From an uncultured Erysipelotrichaceae bacterium (lineage in GTDB: Bacteria > Bacillota_I > Bacilli_A > Erysipelotrichales > Coprobacillaceae): a stretch of 16,119 bases of DNA. A model generated the notes under the pieces. The model was not told where the DNA came from. It was given only the letters and a program-made list of their open reading frames with translations, and made no database searches. The stretch lies in NCBI GenBank assembly GCA_900317015.1, contig ONFH01000008.1:1-16119 (forward strand), read 5' to 3'. How positions within the stretch are numbered: position 1 is the stretch's first letter; the number at the start of each line of letters is the position of its first letter. Made by a program: the position numbers and the translations under genes. This document shows, one piece after another, positions 6,812-14,321 of the stretch.

Positions 6812-8530
6812 CTATTCAAGAACACTGTAATCGATTTCTTTCGTTGCTGCATTGTAATGTGCATTTAGTTCATTGCCTAGACTCACATAATCACCGCCAG
6901 CGCTTGGATCATCACTGTCCTCATGGAGGTCACGTCCTCCATAATCCTTGATGTCCATCTTATTACCTGAAAGATAATCAACTTCAACACCTTCCACAGA
7001 ATTATGACGATAGAGGGCAATCACACCAGGGTGACCACTATAGGCATATAAGGTCATTCGACCGTCGATCTGGTCATAACCATAATCCTTAACAACTCGC
7101 TTGGCGACGTTATCACTATATTTATAAACATTTAAATAGCGTATACCTTCTTTGGTATAGCCGACCATTAATTCCATCGTTCCATCACCATCAAGATCAG
7201 AAAGATAATAGCCACCAAAATAGTCATCATCAGTCGTATGTTCTTTGGCAGTTGTTTGAACAACTTTCTTATAAGCCACTTTCATCTCTTTAGGCATCGA
7301 AGATGTTCCTGCTTCTTCCGCTATTTCTGGCATTTCACTCGCCAAGGTGTTACAAGTGTCATACTTTTCTGCCTGGTAAGCATCTAACCATTTCTGCATC
7401 TGATCATTGGCTGGTAAGTTCTTATAAACATTCATTTGTTTCCCATTGGATTCTTTCTTATAGTAAGACTTTACAGATTCAGCCTGTAATGTTTCTTCGT
7501 TTGTCTTATTTTTCTTTAAGTACTTCTTAAAGTCTGAGATCACTTGATCTTTTACATACTGACTTTCCTGATTCAGTTTCAATTTCTGATAAGTCCCTTT
7601 ATATTTCATGAACACCTGATGATTCTTGGTAAAGATCAATTGTTCATTGACTTTAGAAATGGCATTCGTATTGATTGCCTTGTCGTTGCCATTCTTATTA
7701 CAGTAGATGCCAGTGACAAAGAATTTACCATTGATATTCTTATAACCAATTAATAGATCAGTCATTCCATCTCCATCCACATCAAACTTTAAGCATTGTA
7801 AGTGATTGATGGTCATTTTATGCTTAACGGCTAATCTTGCTGGCTTATAAGTCTGTGGATAAGCCTTCTTTAATTTCTTTGTATTTTTTAATAATGTTGT
7901 ATCGACAGATAATCTATTGACGGCAGCCACATATTCATCGGTCACTTTCAGATAAGATTTCTTTTGCGCACTGCTGATCTTCTTCTCCTTCTGTTGGCGA
8001 GTCACCGTCGTGATGCCATAAAACCCGCCCGCAATCACTAAGGCGATCACGATCAGTAACGGAATCACAAACTTCTTATGATGTTTTTTTGGCTCCTTCT
8101 TCACTTCTTTTGGTGCTTTTAGATCATCAAACATCTGTTCAATCATATCCTCAGTGATTGGGATATATACCTCTTCATGAGATACATTCTTTGGCTCTAG
8201 GTTATGTTCTTTCATATAGGTAAAGCCGATATGATCGGCTAAACCAATTAATGAAGGCATCAATTCCTCTAATGGTTTTGTGATCATCGTTTCTAAGAAT
8301 GTTTGAAACACCTTATTGACAAGATCTTTTGATCGTTCTTCATCAAGACCAATCGATAATAATTCATTATAAATTGAACCATAACAGATTCGATACAATT
8401 CTCTAATAGCTTCCTTATTTTGTACACTGACAGATTGCATCAGTTTATTTGTCGGATGAACAAGAGCGCCACACTTGATACAGTGCATGGCGCCTTCTTC
8501 AATCTCACTTCCACATTTCCAACACTTCAT
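6812..8530 (-). CDS. B2: single-pass zinc-ribbon membrane protein, paralogue of B1
   Basis: The 572-residue protein opens MKCWKCGSEI with a zinc ribbon (Cys3, Cys6, Cys17, Cys20). Residues 36-83 are the clearer of the two sigma-region-2-like segments: EAIRELYRICYGSIYNEL, then EERSKDLVNKVFQTFLE, close to the A..LY...Y..IY and DLVQ..F pattern of ECF sigmas. A Lys/His-rich stretch precedes one membrane segment (about 153-172). Outside are calcium-loop motifs at 250-258 (DVDGDGMTD) and 445-453 (DLDGDGTME), each followed by a hydrophobic LLIGY or LMVGY strand as in FG-GAP/VCBS-type repeats. The SH3-like tail of B1 is missing. The ATG at 8530 follows AAGGGA. It lies 179 bases after A2 with no terminator seen between, so it is probably in the A2 operon, perhaps with an added weak promoter. 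Confidence 0.86.
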   Translation of the reverse strand: MKCWKCGSEIEEGAMHCIKCGALVHPTNKLMQSVSVQNKEAIRELYRICYGSIYNELLSIGLDEERSKDLVNKVFQTFLETMITKPLEELMPSLIGLADHIGFTYMKEHNLEPKNVSHEEVYIPITEDMIEQMFDDLKAPKEVKKEPKKHHKKFVIPLLIVIALVIAGGFYGITTVTRQQKEKKISSAQKKSYLKVTDEYVAAVNRLSVDTTLLKNTKKLKKAYPQTYKPARLAVKHKMTINHLQCLKFDVDGDGMTDLLIGYKNINGKFFVTGIYCNKNGNDKAINTNAISKVNEQLIFTKNHQVFMKYKGTYQKLKLNQESQYVKDQVISDFKKYLKKNKTNEETLQAESVKSYYKKESNGKQMNVYKNLPANDQMQKWLDAYQAEKYDTCNTLASEMPEIAEEAGTSSMPKEMKVAYKKVVQTTAKEHTTDDDYFGGYYLSDLDGDGTMELMVGYTKEGIRYLNVYKYSDNVAKRVVKDYGYDQIDGRMTLYAYSGHPGVIALYRHNSVEGVEVDYLSGNKMDIKDYGGRDLHEDSDDPSAGGDYVSLGNELNAHYNAATKEIDYSVLE

Positions 8531-8562
8531 ATTTTTTCCCTTCTTTTCAACTCTTTAGGCCC

Positions 8563-8571
8563 ACTATATCA
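8563..8571 (-). promoter_or_regulatory. Possible extended -10 in front of B2
   Basis: The minus strand reads TGATATAGT at 8571-8563, a TGN extension with a TATAGT -10, 32 bases before the B2 start. No -35 and no TGTCATT repeat accompany it. It would let B2 be made without A2. Confidence 0.22.
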
Positions 8572-8601
8572 TTTTTTAACTAAAACATCATTATGATCAA
8601 T

Positions 8602-8685
8602 CTATTCACTTAAAAATAATTCAGCTTTCTCTTTTAAAAGAGATAAGACGTCAGCAACATAGATTGCCTTGTCTAATCTCTTCAT
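8602..8685 (-). CDS. Possible 27-residue small protein between A2 and B2
   Basis: An ORF starts at ATG 8685 and stops with TAG at 8602. It begins MKRLDKAIYVADVL and continues with LLKEKAELFL, an amphipathic helix pattern. It fills most of the 179-base gap that is only 59 bases between A1 and B1. There is no good Shine-Dalgarno. A 16-base palindrome (TCTCTTTTAAAAGAGA, 8628-8643) lies inside it. It may be chance, a gene remnant or a small membrane-associated peptide. Confidence 0.2.
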   Translation of the reverse strand: MKRLDKAIYVADVLSLLKEKAELFLSE

Positions 8686-8709
8686 GAACTTTATTCATTC
8701 TTTTCACTT

Positions 8710-10392
8710 TTACTCAATTGATTCAACATTGTCATAATCCACTTCAAAAGTTCTGCTAAGACGACTCTGTAAATCATCGTTTGATAAATAGTAGATATCA
8801 TAATAGCCTGCAGTCCACTTTGCATCATCACCATCGTATTGACTCGTCAGATTATTCGTATAAGCATAGGCATAAAAATTTTTATAATAATCATCATTAT
8901 TGACATCATGCATTTTATAGACGCCAACATATCTGTTTCCATAAGAGGAATCATCATCTTTAATAAGCCACGCACTGTCGAAATCAATATCATAAGTTGT
9001 ATTATCATCGGCATACAAATTTTTAATATTTGTATAAGAATCAGATTCTAATGTTTCTCTTAAGTCATCAGAAATTTCACTCGCATATTCAATAGAATCA
9101 CTAAGACCTGAAACCGTAATTTCTTTAGATGTATCCATTATGTTCAATTTAAGATTTGAAGCTTTCTTGGTGTCATATTTCACTGTAACAGTAATGATAT
9201 CACCATTAGAAATATCGGAATTTTTGCTTAAATAATAGGTTAAATCATTATTTAAGAAATTTTTGATTTCAGAACTCTTTCCATTATAACCAATCTCATT
9301 GAATATTTTAGCAGTGGCTGAACCATTAGTACCATAATAATGTAGTTTAAGGTTTTGCATAACATCTACTTTCGTACGACTAAGATACGCTAAGTTCACA
9401 GATGTTAATCCTCCAAAAGTGACAACAAGTGCTAAGATACAGATCATGACTGGTCTGATCGTCAATGAAGAGTCTTCATCATCTTCACTGCGAATTTTCT
9501 TTTCTCTGTGGATTTTCTTTATCTCTTTTCCATCCATGGAAATAAATGAGCCAAGCATAATTTTATGCTGCGCCTGCATTTTTGATAAGATACTGATGAT
9601 CAGTAAGAAAATAACAACAATAAAGATGATAATTGCAGCAGTTTTATAAGATGAAACTTGTGTCGTAATACTCTTGAATGTTGAAATAATTCTCCCGTAA
9701 TCAATATCAAAAAGATCCTCTACACTACTTGTATTCGAAACACGATCACTTATTTCATTAATGAGATTCATCACATCATGAAATTGATAGATGGCAATAA
9801 TATTTACAACAAGCCCAGTGATATAAAGCAAGTGTACTTTGCCCTTAGAATTCTTAATATAACGATAAATACTTAAACCAATAATCACCACGGCAAATAA
9901 AATCATACCACTATATAAGCCAGGGAGCATTGATAAAGCAGATAAAGCGTTCTTTAAATAATATAACCCAGAACGACTACTCGTAAATTCTTTGATCATC
10001 GTGTCGGCTTGATTATAGAGACCATAAAGAATGAACCCTATGATCAAAGCAATGATTGAGTAAATCTTAACCAGTCTATTTACAAATAAACTAGTTGTTA
10101 ATTTTTTATAACCCTTTACTTCTTCATCCTTTTTTAAAGAAGTTTCTTCTTTTTGTTTAACTTCTCTTTTCTTTTCTAAGGGATCCTTGTTTTCTTTTAC
10201 TTCCTCTTTCTTTGTTTCTTCTTTATTTTCTACTGTCTTTTTGGCTTGTTCATGATCAACAGTCTTCTCAGTTTTAAGACCTGTGTCTACACGTTGAGAT
10301 AAATCTTCCCCAAGATCAATCTTATGTCCACAGTAAGGACAATACTTAATATATTCTCGAATTTGTTTCCCACAATATGCACAATACCTCAT
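8710..10392 (-). CDS. A2: five-pass zinc-ribbon membrane protein, paralogue of A1
   Basis: The 560-residue protein begins MRYCAYCGKQ with a zinc ribbon (Cys4, Cys7, Cys18, Cys21). Unlike A1 it then has a highly charged Lys/Glu-rich linker at about 48-94, probably flexible or coiled. Membrane segments lie at about 105-127, 157-178, 183-203, 251-271 and 313-335. Residues 340-560 should be outside and match the A1 domain: LSKNSDISNGDIITVTVKY (388-406) corresponds to the A1 motif at 356-374, and both tails end in an acidic F(D/E)VD segment. The Asp/Tyr-rich region 450-535 is distinctive. The start has a GGGAGG Shine-Dalgarno and a leader nearly identical to A1. It heads the A2-B2 unit under twin repeats. 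The function is unknown. Confidence 0.87.
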   Translation of the reverse strand: MRYCAYCGKQIREYIKYCPYCGHKIDLGEDLSQRVDTGLKTEKTVDHEQAKKTVENKEETKKEEVKENKDPLEKKREVKQKEETSLKKDEEVKGYKKLTTSLFVNRLVKIYSIIALIIGFILYGLYNQADTMIKEFTSSRSGLYYLKNALSALSMLPGLYSGMILFAVVIIGLSIYRYIKNSKGKVHLLYITGLVVNIIAIYQFHDVMNLINEISDRVSNTSSVEDLFDIDYGRIISTFKSITTQVSSYKTAAIIIFIVVIFLLIISILSKMQAQHKIMLGSFISMDGKEIKKIHREKKIRSEDDEDSSLTIRPVMICILALVVTFGGLTSVNLAYLSRTKVDVMQNLKLHYYGTNGSATAKIFNEIGYNGKSSEIKNFLNNDLTYYLSKNSDISNGDIITVTVKYDTKKASNLKLNIMDTSKEITVSGLSDSIEYASEISDDLRETLESDSYTNIKNLYADDNTTYDIDFDSAWLIKDDDSSYGNRYVGVYKMHDVNNDDYYKNFYAYAYTNNLTSQYDGDDAKWTAGYYDIYYLSNDDLQSRLSRTFEVDYDNVESIE

Positions 10393-10418
10393 ATTTATTT
10401 CCTCCCTTGTTCATTCTT

Positions 10419-10484
10419 AGTATAACAAGTCTGAATAGTTTATAAGGAATCTGTCATATTTGACCATTCATTTGTCATTTTTAG
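10419..10484 (-). promoter_or_regulatory. Promoter of A2-B2 with twin LytTR-like repeats
   Basis: The plus strand carries TGTCATATTTGA (10452-10463) and TGTCATTTTTAG (10473-10484), 21 bases start to start, with spacer CCATTCATT. On the minus strand the proximal copy ends 27 bases before a TATACT -10 (10424-10419), which also has a TGN extension. There is no good -35. Confidence 0.72.
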
Positions 10485-10508
10485 TAGGAGAAACAAAGTC
10501 CGAAGACG

Positions 10509-10535
10509 AAAAAAGGATTCCCGAAGGAATCCTTT
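10509..10535 (-). terminator. Intrinsic terminator of nifJ
   Basis: AAAGGATTCC and GGAATCCTTT form a ten-pair stem (10512-10521 with 10526-10535). The loop is TTCG on the minus strand, followed by a T-run. It lies 13 bases after the nifJ stop. Confidence 0.9.
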
Positions 10536-10548
10536 AATAGGTTATTAA

Positions 10549-13500
10549 TTATTCAGCAGCTTCGTAATCCTTAGCCATTGCATCTGCTCTTGCTCTACGA
10601 CGTTTAGCGTCAGCTAAGCACTTAGCATATAATTCATCTTTATGACCTGGGTTAACTTTTGCAAGCTGAGAGAATCTGTTTTCTGAATCAAGGAATTCAT
10701 AGAACTTATCCCAGTTAGGTTCTTTAGAATCTACTGTTAATGGGTTCTTACCTTCATCAGTCTTACGAGGATCATATCTTAATAAGTTGAAGTAGCCACA
10801 TTCAACAGCCCACTTTTCCTGTCTAGAAGAGTTAACTAAGCCACCCTTCTTAATATGATGTTCGTTACATGGTGCATAAGCGATAATTAATGATGGACCA
10901 TCATAAGATTCTGCTTCTTTCAATGCCTTAATAGCCTGAACGAAGTTAGCACCAAGTGAAATCTGAGCGACATATACATGACCATAAGCCATAGCAATCT
11001 GAGCTAAATCCTTCTTAGCAATCTTCTTACCACTAGCAGTGAACTTAGCGATAGAACCAGCCTGTGAAGACTTAGATGACTGACCACCAGTATTTGAGTA
11101 AACTTCTGTATCAAGAACTAAGATGTTAACGTTCTGATCATTAGCTAAGATATGGTCTACACCACCGTAGCCGATATCGTAAGCCCAGCCGTCACCACCG
11201 ATGATCCACTGGGACTTCGTAACAAGGTCTTCCTTGTATTCAAGTAATTCCTTGATACCTTCGTTCTTAGAAGATTCAATAGCTTTGACAACATCATCAA
11301 CGATCTTCTTTTCTTCAACACGGTTACCCTTAACGGCTTCGTATTTTGTTAATACGTCTGCAACTTCAGGTTCTAAGTCTGCTTTATTTTCTTCGATGAC
11401 TTCGCAAATTCTCTTAGACTTATAGTTTTCAGCAAGCTTCATACCAAAGCCGAATTCTGCGTTATCTTCGAATAATGAGTTAGCCCAAGCTGGACCATGA
11501 CCCTTCTTATCATATGTATATGGTGTAGATGGACATGAACCAGAGTAGATAGATGAGCATCCTGTTGCATTGGCAATTCTCATATCTTCACCGAATAACT
11601 GAGAAGCTAAACGTACATAAGGAGTTTCACCACAACCAGCGCAGGCACCAGAAGCTTCGAAGTAAGGCTTCATGAAGCCAACACCCTTAGGAGTTGTCTG
11701 TGGATATTTGTCATCTCTGTATTCGACATTGTCATACATCCAAGCAGCTAAATCACCATGTGGTAATTCTTCATGAACAGGAACCATAGTTAAGGCCTTT
11801 TCACCCTTCTTACCTGGGCAGGCAACAGCACAAAGTCCACAACCTACGCAGTTATCAGGAGAAACCTGGATACGGAATGATAAACCATCGACATTCTTGC
11901 CCATTGGTTTTAAGACATCAGCTGAGATATCTTCTGGTGCATTCTTAATATCTTCTTCAGTTAATAAGAATGGACGAATTGTGGCATGAGGACATACCAT
12001 AGAACAAGTATTACACTGGATACAGTTATCCTTGTTCCAATGAGGAACCTGAACGGCAATACCACGTCTTTCCTTGATAGCCATACCATTCTTCATAGTA
12101 CCATCAAGTTTATCTAAGAATGCGCTTGTTGGTAAATCGTTACCTTCAAGAGCATCGATTGGTGCAACATAGCTATCGAAGTATTCATCGCCAGTTGTCT
12201 TTCTAATATCTTTCACTTCTAAGTTTGCCCAAGCTGGATCAACAGCAACTTCTACGACCTGATCTTTACCAGCATCGATAGCTTTGTAGTTTGCTTCAAC
12301 GATGGCATCACCCTTAGAACCATATGACTTCTTAGCCATTTCTTTCATCTTAGTGATGGCTTCATCAAGTGGTAAGATGTTCTGGTTCAATGCGAAGAAA
12401 GCAGACTGTAAGATCGTGTTTGTATGACGACCCATATGACATTCAGCAGCTAACTTAGTGGCATTGATGATATAGAACTTAGCATGTTTTTCTGCTAACT
12501 GTTTCTTCACTCTATTTGGTAAGTAGTTAACGATTTCATCCTTGCTAAATTCAGTATTTAATAAGAAACGTCCACCATCTTTTAAGTTTCTTAACATATC
12601 ATACTGGAATAAGTAGTTATCAAGTGAGCAAGAGATGAAGTCTGCCTGGTTGATATAGTATGTTGAACGAATTGGAGTTGGACCAAAACGTAAGTTAGAA
12701 CGTGTTGCACCGCCGGCCTTCTTTGAGTCATATGCGAAATAAGCCTGGCAATATAAGTCAGTGTTATCACCAATGATCTTGATTGAAGACTTGTTGGCAG
12801 ATACTGTACCATCTGAACCTAAACCATAGAATAAGCACTGAGTTGCATCAGTAGCAACATGGAAGTTTGGATCTTCTGGTAATGATAAATGAGTGACATC
12901 ATCAACGATACCGATTGTGAATGGCTGCTGTGGCTGATCTTTTGCTAAATTATCATAAACGGCCTTAACAGCTTTTGCAGTCGTATCTTTAGAACCCATA
13001 CCATAACGACCACCGATGATTTCGATATCTGTATCCTTTAAGACTTCGCAGACATCTAAGTATAATGGTTCGCCAGTAGCGCCCATTTCCTTTGTACGGT
13101 CAAGAACAGCGATCTTCTTAACTGACTTAGGTAAAACTTTTAATAAGTACTTAGCTGAGAAAGGACGATATAAATGAACCTTGATCAAGCCAAGTTTCTC
13201 ACCCTGTGCATTTAATGTATCGATGACTTCTTCAACAGCCTGAGTCACTGAACCCATAGCGATGATGATACGATCTGCATCAGGAGCACCATAATAAACA
13301 AAAGGTGCATATGTACGGCCAGTCTTTTCTGAGATCTTAGCCATATAATCAGCTGCGATATCAGCAACCTTATCATAATGAGCGTTCTGAGCTTCACGCG
13401 TCTGGAAGTAAACGTCATCGTTTGTAGCTGAACCACGAGTGACTGGGTTGAGATGAGGGTTTAAAGCTCTCTTCTTGAATGCTTTTAATGCATCCTTATC

Positions 13501-14085
13501 TACTAATTCGGCTAAAGTTTCATAAGGCATAACTTCAACCTTCTGGATTTCATGTGAAGTTCTGAAACCATCGAAGAAATGCATAACTGGAACAGAAGCT
13601 TTGATGGCTACTAAGTGAGCGACACCACCTAAGTCCATAACTTCCTGTACAGAATGTGAGCAGATCATGACGATCCCTGTCTGACGGCAGGCATAAACAT
13701 CCTGATGATCACCGAAGATGTTTAATGATGAAGTTGCTAAAGCACGTGCAGCAACATGGAAAACACCTGGTAATAATTCACCAGCGATCTTATATAAGTT
13801 AGGAATCATTAATAAAAGACCCTGAGATGCTGTAAATGTAGTTGCTAAAGCACCACCCTGTAAGGCACCATGAACGGCACCAGCAGCACCAGCTTCGGAC
13901 TGCATTTCTACGATATTCACTGTAGATCCGAAAATGTTCTTCTTTCCTTGAGATGCCCATTCTTCAGCATGTTCTGCCATAGGAGAAGATGGGGTAATTG
14001 GATAGATACTTGCTACTTCTGAAAACGCATACGCAACATGAGCGGCAGCAGTATTACCATCCATAGATAAATATTGTTTTGACAT
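10549..14085 (-). CDS. nifJ: Pyruvate:ferredoxin (flavodoxin) oxidoreductase, single-chain form
   Basis: The enzyme converts pyruvate and CoA to acetyl-CoA and CO2 and reduces ferredoxin, in the cytoplasm. The 1178 residues match the usual single-chain homodimeric form. The N-terminal domain has YPITPSSPMAEH (28-39), with Thr31 and Arg114 at the positions known for pyruvate binding in the Desulfovibrio enzyme. Two ferredoxin-type clusters follow: Cys688, 691, 694 and 698, then Cys746, 749, 752 and 756. The proximal cluster uses Cys814 and Cys817 with Cys843 and Cys1073. The thiamine diphosphate site is seen in GGDGWAYDIGYGG (963-975) and YSNTGGQSSK (996-1005). All cofactor ligands are present, so it should be active. 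An AGGAGG precedes the ATG at 14085. It is a monocistronic unit, divergent from pfp. Confidence 0.98.
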   Translation of the reverse strand: MSKQYLSMDGNTAAAHVAYAFSEVASIYPITPSSPMAEHAEEWASQGKKNIFGSTVNIVEMQSEAGAAGAVHGALQGGALATTFTASQGLLLMIPNLYKIAGELLPGVFHVAARALATSSLNIFGDHQDVYACRQTGIVMICSHSVQEVMDLGGVAHLVAIKASVPVMHFFDGFRTSHEIQKVEVMPYETLAELVDKDALKAFKKRALNPHLNPVTRGSATNDDVYFQTREAQNAHYDKVADIAADYMAKISEKTGRTYAPFVYYGAPDADRIIIAMGSVTQAVEEVIDTLNAQGEKLGLIKVHLYRPFSAKYLLKVLPKSVKKIAVLDRTKEMGATGEPLYLDVCEVLKDTDIEIIGGRYGMGSKDTTAKAVKAVYDNLAKDQPQQPFTIGIVDDVTHLSLPEDPNFHVATDATQCLFYGLGSDGTVSANKSSIKIIGDNTDLYCQAYFAYDSKKAGGATRSNLRFGPTPIRSTYYINQADFISCSLDNYLFQYDMLRNLKDGGRFLLNTEFSKDEIVNYLPNRVKKQLAEKHAKFYIINATKLAAECHMGRHTNTILQSAFFALNQNILPLDEAITKMKEMAKKSYGSKGDAIVEANYKAIDAGKDQVVEVAVDPAWANLEVKDIRKTTGDEYFDSYVAPIDALEGNDLPTSAFLDKLDGTMKNGMAIKERRGIAVQVPHWNKDNCIQCNTCSMVCPHATIRPFLLTEEDIKNAPEDISADVLKPMGKNVDGLSFRIQVSPDNCVGCGLCAVACPGKKGEKALTMVPVHEELPHGDLAAWMYDNVEYRDDKYPQTTPKGVGFMKPYFEASGACAGCGETPYVRLASQLFGEDMRIANATGCSSIYSGSCPSTPYTYDKKGHGPAWANSLFEDNAEFGFGMKLAENYKSKRICEVIEENKADLEPEVADVLTKYEAVKGNRVEEKKIVDDVVKAIESSKNEGIKELLEYKEDLVTKSQWIIGGDGWAYDIGYGGVDHILANDQNVNILVLDTEVYSNTGGQSSKSSQAGSIAKFTASGKKIAKKDLAQIAMAYGHVYVAQISLGANFVQAIKALKEAESYDGPSLIIAYAPCNEHHIKKGGLVNSSRQEKWAVECGYFNLLRYDPRKTDEGKNPLTVDSKEPNWDKFYEFLDSENRFSQLAKVNPGHKDELYAKCLADAKRRRARADAMAKDYEAAE

Positions 14086-14184
14086 ATCCTTAATAACCTC
14101 CTATGAGGTATTTTATCACTGTCTTATTGAAATTACCATGCCTTTTTGTAGCGTTTTCATTAACCTAGTAAACCAACTTATAAT

Positions 14185-14213
14185 TATGATTTTAGAGGCC
14201 TTTTAAAATCATA
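14185..14213. promoter_or_regulatory. Inverted repeat in the nifJ-pfp divergent intergenic region
   Basis: The arms TATGATTTTA (14185-14194) and TAAAATCATA (14204-14213) are exact complements around a nine-base centre. No gene ends here, so it is not a terminator of either neighbour. It may be an operator acting on nifJ, pfp or both, or a hairpin in the nifJ leader. It does not match the Rex or CcpA consensus. The rest of the 236-base gap shows only the pfp promoter candidate. Confidence 0.4.
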
Positions 14214-14287
14214 GGCATAATCGAACATAATTTTATGCATCATCGATCATATAAATTTTGTTTTCCCTTTTCTAAGTGTCGCTTGTT

Positions 14288-14312
14288 TGCTAGAATACGT
14301 TTGTAAGTGAGG
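14288..14312 (+). promoter_or_regulatory. Candidate pfp promoter and Shine-Dalgarno
   Basis: TGCTAGAAT at 14288-14296 is an extended -10. GTGAGG at 14307-14312 lies nine bases before the ATG at 14322 and serves as ribosome binding site, which argues against using the GTG at 14307 as the start. The -35 region is poor. Confidence 0.45.
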
Positions 14313-14321
14313 TTTTTTTAC

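Larger units (their letters stand above)
3139..10484 (-). repeat. Tandem duplication of a two-gene A-B module with its promoter
   Basis: The order A2-B2-A1-B1 on one strand repeats the same pair. A1 and A2 share the zinc ribbon, five membrane segments and the same C-terminal domain. B1 and B2 share the zinc ribbon, the sigma-2-like segment, one membrane segment and the first calcium loop. The leaders of A1 and A2 share GAACAAGGGAGGAAATA just before the start, and both have the 21-bp twin repeats upstream. The A2-B2 gap is 179 bases against 59 for A1-B1. This is an old duplication: the proteins have diverged, while the promoter design is kept. Confidence 0.82.

Noticed and set aside
8628..8643. 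Palindrome TCTCTTTTAAAAGAGA as terminator of A2
   Set aside because: It has no loop and no T-run beyond the stem, so it would not form a terminator hairpin.
3041..10484. TGTCATTTTTAG repeats as a CRISPR or transposon repeat
   Set aside because: They occur only in pairs at promoters with fixed distance to the -10, with no array and no spacers of uniform size.
11201..11425. Plus-strand ORF opposite nifJ
   Set aside because: It is a shadow of nifJ on the other strand, with no ribosome binding site or recognisable motif. The same applies to ORFs at 7303-7530, 8839-9051 and 15364-15546.
14110..14118. TGATAAAAT as nifJ promoter -10
   Set aside because: The start of transcription would fall at the edge of the Shine-Dalgarno site, leaving almost no leader, and there is no -35.
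14145..14160. Possible CcpA (cre) site upstream of nifJ, TTTGTAGCGTTTTCAT
   Set aside because: The right half fits the consensus but the left half is one base short and mismatched.
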